Notes under the pieces: generated by a model
Databases searched by the model: none
The model's input: the letters and a program-made list of their open reading frames with translations, nothing else
What the model was told of the DNA's origin: nothing
Virus record (IMG/VR): IMGVR_UViG_3300035703_000106
Coordinates: 1-57,814 of that record
Length of the DNA stretch: 57,814 bases
Strand: one strand, 5' to 3'
DNA from: a virus
Position numbers and translations under genes: made by a program
Shown here: positions 22,719-31,362 of the stretch, piece after piece
Layout: each line of letters opens with the position of its first letter
How positions within the stretch are numbered: position 1 is the stretch's first letter

Positions 22719-23400
22719 GTAGGAATTCCTCAGCCATCGGGAAGATTCTGGCAATAGCATAAGCTACACATCTAGCTACTTCCATATGTTCTTTCTGCGT
22801 ACCATTACCAGATCGAAGGTCGATATAATGAATCCAAGAACGAAGGGTTCCATTCATATAGAGATGGCTAACTGTATTTCCCTCGGGAAGTACACACCGA
22901 GCTTGTTCCTTTGCAATGCCGATTTCTTTACTAGTAGCCCACTTGTAAGCCATTTGGGCTTCATGAATAACTTGCATTTGCTTCATAGCCCAAGTTTTCT
23001 GGATCTCAACGTTATCGCATGGAATACTGTTCTGACGATTTTTAGGATCTTGAAGTCGGGCTTCTTTTAGAACAAAGGAGTTATCAAGAGCGGTAGGATC
23101 GGCGTAGCGCTGGCTGAATTCCTGGAAGCTAAAGCTTCTGTGTCGGAGGATCTGCCTTGCGATGTCACGGGTGGTCTCGATTCCGATAGTGGCACTTGCC
23201 ATCTCGAGCGGTGACCAGTGTTTCCATTCAATGAGTCGTCGGATAAGTTTCTCTCCGGTTTCTGTGTTGAACTGGTTAGCTGGGTTAGATACTCTGGCAC
23301 AGTAGGCAATAAGCTCGAGCGCATCATGAAATTTATCCTTGAATTCAGGAGCAGGGGTGGGTTCTACTACAAGGTAAGCTTTTGGATTGTAATACTGCAT
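22711..23400 (-). CDS. thyX: Flavin-dependent thymidylate synthase ThyX
   Basis: 229 residues. The ThyX signature RHRSFSFQEFSQRY (RHRxxSxxExSxRY) is intact near residue 80, with the N-terminal active region HWSPLEMASATI and C-terminal DLRSGNGTQKEHMEVAR. It makes dTMP from dUMP using FAD, NADPH and methylene-folate, supporting phage DNA synthesis. Its presence makes the thymidylate-synthase-fold protein at 30622-31362 redundant for dTMP, hinting at a different role there. Confidence 0.95.
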   Translation of the reverse strand: MQYYNPKAYLVVEPTPAPEFKDKFHDALELIAYCARVSNPANQFNTETGEKLIRRLIEWKHWSPLEMASATIGIETTRDIARQILRHRSFSFQEFSQRYADPTALDNSFVLKEARLQDPKNRQNSIPCDNVEIQKTWAMKQMQVIHEAQMAYKWATSKEIGIAKEQARCVLPEGNTVSHLYMNGTLRSWIHYIDLRSGNGTQKEHMEVARCVAYAIARIFPMAEEFLHD

Positions 23401-23401
23401 A

Positions 23402-23692
23402 TTACTCTCCGATAGCCAGAAGCGGATTACGCGCTCCTTTCATCTCAGCACCACCTTGCAGATACTTCTGATATGCACGGCCATTGACCTTATACTTAAT
23501 GAAACGCTTATTGGTTTCATTCTTATTTGGATTCTCGATGGTAATAACAATATCCTTACCATTCTTCACAGCTGCCATCTTGTTCAGCATCTTGTCACCA
23601 TCGGTCACACCGATACCAGCGGTAGACATAGAGCTACGACGTTCACCCTTTGAAGTCTTGGTGACGCCACTTGATTTTTTACCTTTAGCCAT
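23402..23692 (-). CDS. Conserved-looking basic hypothetical protein, 96 aa
   Basis: 96 residues with a Lys/Ser-rich N-terminus (MAKGKKSSGVTKTSKGERRS), then a compact domain with KDIVITIENPNKNETNKRF and AYQKYLQGGAE. It could bind nucleic acid through the basic tail. It lies directly upstream of thyX with one base between. Not recognised. Confidence 0.65.
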   Translation of the reverse strand: MAKGKKSSGVTKTSKGERRSSMSTAGIGVTDGDKMLNKMAAVKNGKDIVITIENPNKNETNKRFIKYKVNGRAYQKYLQGGAEMKGARNPLLAIGE

Positions 23693-23695
23693 AAT

Positions 23696-24184
23696 TCACT
23701 CCTTAATATAATACCAGATCATGTCCGGTCCAGTTTGATAATTTTTTCCGCATCTTTCTTCTACGGCTCTTTTCACATCGGTCAGCTCTATGTCATGACC
23801 ACATATATATCCGCCTTTTTTTACCTTTGGCTCCCAAAGTTTAATATCGCCTTTAACTGCCGAATAGCTATGATCAGCATCAATAAAGACGAAATCAAGG
23901 GATTCATTTTCAAAATCATGAACGGCTTGTGTAGTCTTTTTACGGTGAATAATAGCTCTTGAGTTACTCTCCGCGTATTCTAAAACCTCTTTACAGTATC
24001 TTTTATACTCAGGGGATTCACCCCAGATATCAACCCCATGCAGAGTTAATTGAGGACAATTCTCAATTAAGTGTTTAAAGGTTACGCCTTCTTGTACACC
24101 TAACTCGGCACCAGATGTAAAGTTATTGGTTTTGACTAGACTCTCTAGCCAAAGCTTTCTATGGTTTTCTGGATGTTTTGTCAT
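23696..24184 (-). CDS. Class I SAM methyltransferase (Methyltransf_24 type)
   Basis: 162 residues. The SAM-binding motif I is GAELGVQEGVTF (about 25-36), motif II LHGVDIWG, and the acidic core FVFIDADHSYSAVKGDI is followed by GGYICGHDI, all characteristic of Methyltransf_24 small-molecule or sugar methyltransferases. Its start overlaps the gp41 stop (ATGA-like junction at 24184). Substrate unknown; sugar or glycan methylation is plausible. Confidence 0.8.
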   Translation of the reverse strand: MTKHPENHRKLWLESLVKTNNFTSGAELGVQEGVTFKHLIENCPQLTLHGVDIWGESPEYKRYCKEVLEYAESNSRAIIHRKKTTQAVHDFENESLDFVFIDADHSYSAVKGDIKLWEPKVKKGGYICGHDIELTDVKRAVEERCGKNYQTGPDMIWYYIKE

Positions 24185-25563
24185 TAAAATTTAAAATCCT
24201 GGAACTTTTCTTTTTCAGCGTTATTGATATCGGTCTTATCGAAGACTGGTGTATCATCTACTAGATTATGATCAGTAGAATCAGCATCGAATAGCCTCAT
24301 CTTAGCTCTATCTATCCCAACAATGAAACGCTTATTCTTATTGGGATCGTTGTAACGGTTCTTAAGTTGTTTAACCATGATCTGACCTTGCGCCTCCAAT
24401 TCTTCGTTGGAGACCATTGCAAACATCAGGTCGGCGGTAGCGGGTAGTCCAAAAGACTCGGACGTATCTTCAAGCCCAGGATCCGAGCTACTGTAACCAG
24501 TACGTGTCGTCTGCGTTGCAGAGATGATCGGTAGGTTGAATTCGACTGCAAGTCCGCGAAGCTCCTCTGCGATTGCTTTAATATATGCATAGCTATTTAC
24601 CGCTCCACCCATTTTCATACGAGATGACGAGCAGATATTGAGATAGTCTATCATAATCATCTGAGGAATGAAACCCTTTTTTAGCTTCAATTCGTTCAAT
24701 AGTGATCGGAAGTGGTTAGCATTTGCCTGACCGGTAGGATATTCCTTAATAATCAGTTTACCGTTAGTCTTTGTCTTCAGTTTGTTAACCGCATTGGAGA
24801 ACATCTCTTTGCTCATGTTCTCGATCTGGTCAATCGGGATATCAAGCAGGTTTGCGTCAATACGTTCAGCAATACGTTCTTCACTCATTTCCATAGTGAT
24901 GTATAGAACGTTCTTACCTAGGTTAAGAGCACTAGCAGCAAGATGACACATAAAAAGAGACTTCCCAACACCTGTGCCAGCCAGAACGATGTTGAGAGTT
25001 TTATTAGGAAGTCCTCCCTTTGTGATGGTGTTAAGGAGCTCGATGTCGAAGGGGATTCTTTCCTCTTGCTCATGATAGAACGCGTATCTTTCAAGTACAT
25101 TCTCCAAATAGTCGTGGCCGATGTTCGTATCAAAGGTAACTGCCAATGCCTTCTGTAGCAAATCAGGCAATGCATCTTTCGTAAGCTTCTGGTGCTTACC
25201 ATCAATGACCGAGATTGATTCCATAATCGCATTGAACAGTGCACGATCCTGGCACCATTTCTCTGTACGATTATAAAGCCAAGCCTCGTCAGCTTCATCC
25301 TTCTTAAAGATTTCAGGTAGGATTTCTACTGCATGACGATACTGTTCATCAGTAAAACCGTTTGACTCGTCAATCTCGATCTTAAATGTTTCTGCATTGG
25401 GCAGCTTATTGTACTTTGCAACAAACTTCGCTACCTCACGAAACATCTGCTGGTATACACCGTCGAAGTATTCTGGACGAATGAAGGGCAACACTCGACG
25501 CATATACCCTTCATTCGTTAGCAGATTACGTAGAACAGTCTGTTCAATATTCGCATTAATCAC
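24184..25563 (-). CDS. 41: Replicative DnaB-family helicase gp41
   Basis: 459 residues from a GTG start (VINANIEQTVLRNLL), chosen because it overlaps the upstream stop by eight bases, follows GAGGG, and matches the T4 gp41 N-terminus; an in-frame extension to 25713 is not protein-like. Walker A is AGTGVGKS, Walker B MIMIDYLN, and the RecA-core arginine region KQLKNRYNDPNKNKRF is present. It is the 5'-3' hexameric helicase of the phage replisome, acting with a primase. Length is close to T4 (475). Confidence 0.93.
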   Translation of the reverse strand: MINANIEQTVLRNLLTNEGYMRRVLPFIRPEYFDGVYQQMFREVAKFVAKYNKLPNAETFKIEIDESNGFTDEQYRHAVEILPEIFKKDEADEAWLYNRTEKWCQDRALFNAIMESISVIDGKHQKLTKDALPDLLQKALAVTFDTNIGHDYLENVLERYAFYHEQEERIPFDIELLNTITKGGLPNKTLNIVLAGTGVGKSLFMCHLAASALNLGKNVLYITMEMSEERIAERIDANLLDIPIDQIENMSKEMFSNAVNKLKTKTNGKLIIKEYPTGQANANHFRSLLNELKLKKGFIPQMIMIDYLNICSSSRMKMGGAVNSYAYIKAIAEELRGLAVEFNLPIISATQTTRTGYSSSDPGLEDTSESFGLPATADLMFAMVSNEELEAQGQIMVKQLKNRYNDPNKNKRFIVGIDRAKMRLFDADSTDHNLVDDTPVFDKTDINNAEKEKFQDFKF

Positions 25564-25831
25564 TTTTATTATTTTCCCTCGTAACAGAATTCTCCAGTAT
25601 GTTTGATAGTACCATAGCTGCAGTGTTCTGTAAATCAAGATTTGTCTCTGCATCCAAACCTTCATCAGGACTGGATACAATCTCGAAATTAAAAGTAAGG
25701 TGCTCGCCATCATTCGAGACCTGGAGCCGTTTATAGTTAATCACAGTCTCTGTGAATTCTCCGGTGAGGATCCGTATATCCCAGTTCTCACCTTCGCCTG
25801 GGATTAGCTCATAATCAATATTTTCTTTCAT
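25556..25831 (-). CDS. Hypothetical acidic protein, 91 aa
   Basis: 91 residues, acidic (pI low), beta-rich N-terminal part (YELIPGEGENWDIRILTGEF) and a C-terminal helix (AAMVLSNILEN). It overlaps gp41 by eight bases, with the gp41 GTG inside its last codons, so the two are coupled. I associate this with a small conserved gene adjacent to gp41 in marine T4-like phages, from memory; function unknown. Confidence 0.7.
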   Translation of the reverse strand: MKENIDYELIPGEGENWDIRILTGEFTETVINYKRLQVSNDGEHLTFNFEIVSSPDEGLDAETNLDLQNTAAMVLSNILENSVTRENNKSD

Positions 25832-25859
25832 GTTTTAAACCTTAAGCTAAGACACATTA

Positions 25860-26780
25860 TTACGGATCACCCAAATCGCCATTAAAGCCTTTATATCTCA
25901 ATTTGGGAATCATATTACTTGCATTAAATACTATTCTATGCAATAATCTATTTTCCATATCCTCAAAGGCATATCTTTTATGAATACCAAATAGTTGTTC
26001 TGCAATTAGAACATCACCATCTTCCCAGTGGTGGTCATATACAAATTTAGGTTGGGTAATATATTCTAATATATTTTTTAACCAAGCGGCCTTTTCATTT
26101 TCCGGAATTCCTCTAACATCATAAACCTGCGACGGAGAGATATTTAATCCTACCTGGCCATAAATATTTTCCACAACTAGTTTATGCCAGATTTGTTTTT
26201 TAATCATTTCTTCTACTCTATTTCCAGTGTCTTTTCTTCTTTTCACCTGATCATCATCTTTTTTCCATTTATGATTCCCATATTGAATTTCTATATTGGA
26301 ATATAACTCTTTTTCTTCTGCTGATAAATGGTTATATGCTATAATATTATTAGTGAAACTTGTTATTGAACCTTTACTTCCTTGTTTTGAATAAAGATAA
26401 ACAAATGGTCTTCTATGCGGCTTATCTGGTTGATTATTATGCCATTCTAAATCCCCATGATGACCAAAAAGTCCTGGTTCACCATATATCGGATGTTTTT
26501 TATTGGTGACTCTCATAATTGAATTAAATTCTCTACTGAGCAATATAGATTTAATATTATTATGAGCTCTGTCAAAGTCCTCTCTCCGGAATGCCTCCGT
26601 ATCACCAAAGGATAAACAGAATTCCGTTTCTTCTTCTGGGGTTAAATCTTGTCCTCTAAACACAACACAAGTGTTTTTAATAATAAGATCTAGTACTTGC
26701 CTTTTATCAGCCTGGGATAAACTTTGTATAGGTGTATGAATTATAACTGTCCATCCGTTTTCGTGTATACTATACTCCAT
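25860..26780 (-). CDS. TauD/TfdA-like dioxygenase
   Basis: 306 residues, AT-rich relative to its neighbours. VVFRGQDLTPEEETEFCLSF near the N-terminus and the C-terminal block ending NRLLHRIVF match TauD-type 2OG dioxygenases; distal His is in LFGIHKRY. The proximal motif is ambiguous: HHGD at 107-110 or WHNN at 113-116, where the family has WHxD. Inserted between uvsX (one-base overlap) and a small gene upstream of gp41. Possibly oxidises a small sulfonate- or amino-acid-like substrate, or has lost activity. Confidence 0.75.
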   Translation of the reverse strand: MEYSIHENGWTVIIHTPIQSLSQADKRQVLDLIIKNTCVVFRGQDLTPEEETEFCLSFGDTEAFRREDFDRAHNNIKSILLSREFNSIMRVTNKKHPIYGEPGLFGHHGDLEWHNNQPDKPHRRPFVYLYSKQGSKGSITSFTNNIIAYNHLSAEEKELYSNIEIQYGNHKWKKDDDQVKRRKDTGNRVEEMIKKQIWHKLVVENIYGQVGLNISPSQVYDVRGIPENEKAAWLKNILEYITQPKFVYDHHWEDGDVLIAEQLFGIHKRYAFEDMENRLLHRIVFNASNMIPKLRYKGFNGDLGDP

Positions 26781-27847
26781 TATTCCTCCGAATCTTCTAT
26801 TTCAGTTTCCACAATAGCATCCATACTTACAAGAGACTCATGACCAATGCTGTATTGCTTTTGGATGAATTCCTTAAAGTCTGTACGACTAAAGATCGGA
26901 TCCCAGAATTCTTTCGTAAGGGTAGCATCAAGACGAACCTTACCAGATAGTACTTCGCCAGTCTTTGGATTAAACCCTTCATACCAACCCATAGAAGGGT
27001 TACGCACGTACCCGCCAGCTTTACCGACTTCGGTCAGACCAGAGTATTTCTGTACGCCACCTTCCCAGTTAACGGTAATCGGAATCTTAGACTTCTCTTT
27101 GACGTAACGAGATTTCTCTACGTTAATAACAAAGTTATAGCCAACAATCTCGGTGCCTTTCTTTTCCTGCTGACGACCGAGGATCCAGATGTTATCTGCA
27201 GAGTAATAGATGCCAGTACCGCCAGACACGATTGCTTTCGGGAACAAACCCATCTCCTGATAGGTATGGTTAACCGCAATCATTGGGATGTCTTTCATCG
27301 CAAGATAAGGCGTTGCCATACGGAACAAACCTTTCAATGCCTTCGCGCGAGACATATCAGCAACTGATTTCTCGTTCAGTGCATCTTCCATTTCTTTCTT
27401 CGAAGCAAGGTTACCAATAGAGTCGATAACCACGATAACCTTATCATCGCGGCTCAAGGCTTCAAGCTGGTTAATCATATCGAACTTCAGTTCTTCTACG
27501 TTCGTAATCGGCGTGTGAAGAACACGATTGGTGTCAATACCGAACTGTTTAAAGTAGGAAGCAGGCGAACCGAATTCCGAATCATAGAAAAGCATAACCG
27601 ATTCAGGGTATTTGTTCATATACGCAGCAGCCATAAGCAATGCGAATGACGTCTTAAAGTGCTTTGACGGACCAGCTAGCACTGTAAGACCTGGTGCAAG
27701 ACCACCGTCGATCGAACCAGATAGAGCCACGTTTACCATCGGCACGTCAGTCGTTACCATATCTTTTTCATTAAAGAACTTTGACTCAGAAAGCACCTCA
27801 GTGGCTTTCAGCTTGGAGTTCTTTTTCAGTTTATCCATAATGCTCAT
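26780..27847 (-). CDS. uvsX: RecA-like recombinase UvsX
   Basis: 355 residues. Walker A is AGPSKHFKTSF (about 58-68), Walker B VIVVIDSIGNL, followed by an L1/L2-type region (SVADMSRAKALKGLFRMATP) and IPMIAVNHTYQEMG. These match T4 UvsX (391). It forms filaments on ssDNA for strand exchange, loaded by UvsY (52206-52649) and remodelled by UvsW. Its stop overlaps the TauD-like start by one base. Confidence 0.95.
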   Translation of the reverse strand: MSIMDKLKKNSKLKATEVLSESKFFNEKDMVTTDVPMVNVALSGSIDGGLAPGLTVLAGPSKHFKTSFALLMAAAYMNKYPESVMLFYDSEFGSPASYFKQFGIDTNRVLHTPITNVEELKFDMINQLEALSRDDKVIVVIDSIGNLASKKEMEDALNEKSVADMSRAKALKGLFRMATPYLAMKDIPMIAVNHTYQEMGLFPKAIVSGGTGIYYSADNIWILGRQQEKKGTEIVGYNFVINVEKSRYVKEKSKIPITVNWEGGVQKYSGLTEVGKAGGYVRNPSMGWYEGFNPKTGEVLSGKVRLDATLTKEFWDPIFSRTDFKEFIQKQYSIGHESLVSMDAIVETEIEDSEE

Positions 27848-27849
27848 AA

Positions 27850-28695
27850 TTATTCCTCTCTATTTAAATAGCCATCATTAATCTTACCAGCTTCTTTGAG
27901 AAGTGTAAACCTCTCATTAAAGCGAGTAAGCATTTTTAAGCTATTATTTGCTCCGACACGGTCGCACCCGCGCTTCTTTCTTGGGGTAGGAACTCTAGAA
28001 CAACCACCACCAACTCTTGGATCAGAACTAATATAAGTCGACACTGTATGGTAATCCCCACCAAATTCTTGGATAACATCATAAAGCTGGTTATAGAATG
28101 TATGCTTCAGCGTAATAAAAGATGAGATAGATGATTCAATGAATGCTGCTTCGACCGGAGAAACGTGTGCGCTCTGGGAGATATTAAAGGTAGAGAACCT
28201 ATAATAAATCTCTTGAACTGCCATGGTGGAATTTGGCGCACCGCCCATGATATGGAACGGAATCTGAAGTTTCTCTTCAATATGATTTGTTTCGGTTGGC
28301 ACATCAGGGTTATAGACAATGCGAGCATTCCGGCGACAGATCCTATCGACAAGATCGACCGATAGAGTTGTTTTAATAACAACACCAGCATGTGTGCTAC
28401 TCAATACGCGAACAACATCCGATTCCAATTGAGATGCTTCGACCAAACCGTCTTCATCGATGTTTACTTCAGTACAAACGAATACAATATTCGGTCCCCA
28501 TTCAAGTAGGTCTTCAATATGCTTATTGACATTGTCCACTAGTAAGATTTGATTTCTAGGCTTAGTAAAGGCATATTCTAGGGTTTTAGCAGTAGTATTT
28601 GTACCGATAATACCTACCCCAAAGAACTGTTTAGATGTATCAACATTCGATTCGAATTGTTCTTTTTCATCTGTAATTTCATTTTCTTCTGTCAT
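27850..28695 (-). CDS. Degenerate UDP-sugar dehydrogenase paralogue
   Basis: 281 residues aligning end to end with the dehydrogenase at 12801-13655: GVGIIGTNTTAKTLEYAF (Rossmann), NIVFVCTEVNID, ARIVYNPDVPTETN, FHIMGGAP and VSPVEAAFIESSISSFITLK. The catalytic residues are gone: Lys becomes Glu, Asn becomes Ser, and the GGSCFPKD loop is replaced by a basic rearranged segment (RKKRGCDRVGANNS). It also has a 22-residue acidic N-terminal extension. Likely a non-catalytic or neofunctionalised copy, for example a binding or regulatory subunit. It sits between uvsX and the dCMP deaminase. Confidence 0.75.
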   Translation of the reverse strand: MTEENEITDEKEQFESNVDTSKQFFGVGIIGTNTTAKTLEYAFTKPRNQILLVDNVNKHIEDLLEWGPNIVFVCTEVNIDEDGLVEASQLESDVVRVLSSTHAGVVIKTTLSVDLVDRICRRNARIVYNPDVPTETNHIEEKLQIPFHIMGGAPNSTMAVQEIYYRFSTFNISQSAHVSPVEAAFIESSISSFITLKHTFYNQLYDVIQEFGGDYHTVSTYISSDPRVGGGCSRVPTPRKKRGCDRVGANNSLKMLTRFNERFTLLKEAGKINDGYLNREE

Positions 28696-29136
28696 TTAGA
28701 CAAATCCCCATTCTACATTTGCTTCATTAAAGATACTTTTTGACAACTCCCAAGACTCTGCCCAGCGAGGATTCGTCGGGTCGCCATCCATAACCACACG
28801 CTTTACGCCAACTTGGGTAATGCCCAGCGCGCATTGATCGCAGCAAGGAAGTCCAGAAACATAGATCGTAGCACCATCTAGCGACACGCCATTGTAGGTA
28901 GCATTATAGATCACGTTCTTTTCTGCGTGTACGATATACTTATACTTGAGTGAACGGTCAGTCAGACGTTCGTCTGTGTCTTCGATGTTACGTGGAAATC
29001 CATTATAGCCAGTGCTAAGCACTTGACCCTTTGGGCTAACTGCTACTGCACCAATCTTACTTGACGGATCTTTCGACCAGGTTGCAACCAACCTAGCCAT
29101 CTCCATATATCGTCTATCCCACTTATTGATATCCAC
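28696..29136 (-). CDS. dCMP deaminase
   Basis: 146 residues from a GTG start (MDINKWDRRYMEMARLVATW) with GGAGGAGTAATTACAA upstream. Zinc-site motifs are HAEKNVIYNA and GLPCCDQCALG. It converts dCMP to dUMP, feeding ThyX. Its start lies inside the end of the small lipoprotein-like gene. Length fits T4 Cd-type enzymes (about 190) less the extension. Confidence 0.92.
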   Translation of the reverse strand: MDINKWDRRYMEMARLVATWSKDPSSKIGAVAVSPKGQVLSTGYNGFPRNIEDTDERLTDRSLKYKYIVHAEKNVIYNATYNGVSLDGATIYVSGLPCCDQCALGITQVGVKRVVMDGDPTNPRWAESWELSKSIFNEANVEWGFV

Positions 29137-29341
29137 TTGTAATTACTCCTCCTAATGCTACGGCAAACACTGCTACCATACCGCCAAAGCCAATCGGGCT
29201 TTTTTCAAATTCTTCTCTTTCAGCTGCACATCCAGCCAATAATAGTAATAGTACCGCAGCTTTAGACAATCGAATACCCCATTGAACGGAATAGTCGATC
29301 CATTGCAATCCTATAATCCATTGGATTAGTACGAATAGCAT
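29123..29341 (-). CDS. Small lipoprotein-like membrane peptide
   Basis: Up to 72 residues, or 48 from a TTG start at 29269, which would leave the chain (SKAAVLLLLLAGC) as a lipoprotein signal with lipobox LLAGC, followed by a charged stretch and a hydrophobic C-terminal segment (GGMVAVFAVALGGVIT). It overlaps the end of asnB on one side and the dCMP deaminase GTG on the other. It may be an outer-membrane spanin or envelope peptide; evidence is only topology. Confidence 0.5.
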   Translation of the reverse strand: MLFVLIQWIIGLQWIDYSVQWGIRLSKAAVLLLLLAGCAAEREEFEKSPIGFGGMVAVFAVALGGVITSGYQ

Positions 29342-30620
29342 TTGTCTTTAGTGGATGTTTATCCCGATTTAGGATTTCCGGCGGAACGATATCGGCAAAC
29401 GTTTGCTTCAGTACTTTCTTTTCGCCATTACGTTCTATATATGGGGTATTCATTGCATGCTTACAGATCGATGGTGCAAGGAACGGTGAACGTGTTTCAA
29501 TAGTGTACCGCATCATGGTACGATCGATCTTAGGCATATGGTAATATGGCAGTTCGCAGAACATGTCCGACATTTGGCTATCATATTCTTTGGCACGACG
29601 ATATCCACCAAACAGTTCATCTGCACCATCACCAGTCATAACTGCATAGAAACCAAGCTCACGTAGCTTCTTAGCCATAGCAATCTGTGGCTTAACAGAA
29701 CCAAGATCGACAGGCGACTGGTGTACGATCAGTGCTTCATAGTCAGTCACATCATCAAGCTTAACGTGGTGCATGGTGTCACCAAGATGCAATGCGAGAT
29801 TAGCGAAGCCTTTCTCTGCATTGTCGACATGCACAGCAGTGACTTCACGACCGAGTTGCTTGATCAGTCCATAGATGATAGTGCTATCCAGACCGCCAGA
29901 GAGCAGAACAGCTACATCACGTTGACCACCAAGACGAAGCTCTGTAGCTTTCAATAGATCAGCGCGCAAGTTAGTGCACGAGACCTTGTTCCAGTCCCAA
30001 TACTCGTACACTGCACCTTTATAGTAGTAGTGACCAGGCGGGATCTGTTTGATTTCATTCCACGGAGTACGTGCATCAGGTGAATAACCCCACTTCATAG
30101 TATTCGACATAAACACTTCATCACGGGTCGTCGGGGCAAGATGGATTAGAATATCAATCTCAGATGCCAACGCTTCCATATCAGTACGATAATAGACTGG
30201 CTTCTGGCTAAGATAGTCAGTAGCTGCAATAATGTTACTATTGTACATGGTAACAAATGACCAGAAGCCGTCGAATTTATGGAATGCATCAAAGATGCCC
30301 AAGGGTTGATGAAATGGGTCAAAGGGGACTGGGTGGTTCCAAAACTCTTCGATAGCACATTCGATGTCAGTATTGTAGCCGAGTTCTTTATAGTTGAAAA
30401 TCTCACCAACAAAGAGTGCAGGCGGATTGCTATTGATTGGCTGGATACAGACTGCTGGATCCAGATTAACAAACGGCAGACTGTAGTGGGCGAACTGGAT
30501 CTCACCTTTATGACCGAAACGCAGATAACCTTTGTAGCCGGGAAGGCCACGATAGCTCATATGTTCAATGAGTTGGCTGAGATCTTGTGGCAGATCCTTA
30601 CCGGCAATAAATCCACACAT
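29262..30620 (-). CDS. asnB: Glutamine-dependent asparagine synthetase
   Basis: 452 residues. It begins MCGFIAG with the N-terminal nucleophile Cys2 of the glutaminase domain. The C-terminal ATP-pyrophosphatase domain has VAVLLSGGLDSTII (SGGxDS) and MTGDGADELFGGYRR. It makes asparagine from aspartate with glutamine as the amine donor; members may instead amidate other carboxylates such as lipid or sugar acids. Slightly shorter than bacterial AsnB (about 550). AsnB-like genes occur in marine T4-like phages. One-base gap from the TS-fold gene. Confidence 0.9.
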   Translation of the reverse strand: MCGFIAGKDLPQDLSQLIEHMSYRGLPGYKGYLRFGHKGEIQFAHYSLPFVNLDPAVCIQPINSNPPALFVGEIFNYKELGYNTDIECAIEEFWNHPVPFDPFHQPLGIFDAFHKFDGFWSFVTMYNSNIIAATDYLSQKPVYYRTDMEALASEIDILIHLAPTTRDEVFMSNTMKWGYSPDARTPWNEIKQIPPGHYYYKGAVYEYWDWNKVSCTNLRADLLKATELRLGGQRDVAVLLSGGLDSTIIYGLIKQLGREVTAVHVDNAEKGFANLALHLGDTMHHVKLDDVTDYEALIVHQSPVDLGSVKPQIAMAKKLRELGFYAVMTGDGADELFGGYRRAKEYDSQMSDMFCELPYYHMPKIDRTMMRYTIETRSPFLAPSICKHAMNTPYIERNGEKKVLKQTFADIVPPEILNRDKHPLKTNAIRTNPMDYRIAMDRLFRSMGYSIV

Positions 30621-30621
30621 A

Positions 30622-31362
30622 TTATACTCCTATTAGTTTGCCAAGGGCAAAGCGATCATTCTCAAAGCAGTGTAAGCTAGTTGAGCTGAAATGTAAATAG
30701 CCAACTTGGGCATCGATGCCGCTTTTGTCAATCATCCATTGTGTAAGACGATTGGCAAAGTATAGATCGTTATGTAGGTGTCGCACGACGTCGCACGAGC
30801 GCATGTGATACGAACAATGTAGTTGTCCACCACGTTCCATAAAGTGCCAGCCGAATGAGCATGGTACACGCTCACCAAGGTTAGCTGCTACGATATCCTC
30901 AGGAAACCACATAGGAACATAACACTGACGAGTGGTGCTATCTTTCTTGAGTAGCTCTACAGCATCGCCAAGGTTACCGGTCTTAAAGCGGATGCCATCC
31001 ATACTCGGTGCCCACATACGTTCTGGATACGAATGCGAGAATGCTTCTTGGTTCTTAGACAGATACTTCTCTGTATCTTTGAGCCACATAGTATGAGAAG
31101 GCGGTGGATTCAGAGGAATCCCGCCTGTACGTTCTTCGAAGTGTACATCAGCCCATGGTTGGGATGCACCGAGTTCATAGGATGCATGATTACTATCAGC
31201 ATACATCGGTGCTACTAGATCAGCGTGAAGAATCTCCAGGAAGATAGGCGGAGAGGTCGTACCCTGCCAAGCGCCCGTCTTTATCTGATATCCTTGGTGA
31301 TACAATAATTTTCGGAGGTTCTTTAGACCCTCTGCTAGTGTTCGACCTGATACCCTGTTCAT
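30622..31362 (-). CDS. Thymidylate-synthase-fold protein, possible dCMP hydroxymethylase
   Basis: 246 residues. The core VPCSFGWHF has the catalytic Cys (Cys168), and LHCSYHMRSCD (181-191) contains the RSxD motif of thymidylate synthases. Eight residues after that Asp, where E. coli ThyA has Asn177, this protein has Asp199; T4 dCMP hydroxymethylase gp42 has Asp179 at that site. With ThyX in the genome, a cytosine-specific reaction making 5-hydroxymethyl-dCMP is plausible. Asn198 is adjacent, so a one-residue alignment shift would weaken this. It overlaps the upstream cytidylyltransferase by 143 bases. Confidence 0.7.
   Translation of the reverse strand: MNRVSGRTLAEGLKNLRKLLYHQGYQIKTGAWQGTTSPPIFLEILHADLVAPMYADSNHASYELGASQPWADVHFEERTGGIPLNPPPSHTMWLKDTEKYLSKNQEAFSHSYPERMWAPSMDGIRFKTGNLGDAVELLKKDSTTRQCYVPMWFPEDIVAANLGERVPCSFGWHFMERGGQLHCSYHMRSCDVVRHLHNDLYFANRLTQWMIDKSGIDAQVGYLHFSSTSLHCFENDRFALGKLIGV

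Noticed and set aside
29267-29341. Upstream ATG of the lipoprotein-like gene as the true start
   Set aside because: It would overlap asnB by 80 bases and spoil the signal peptide; a TTG start at 29269 is at least as likely, so the N-terminus is left open.
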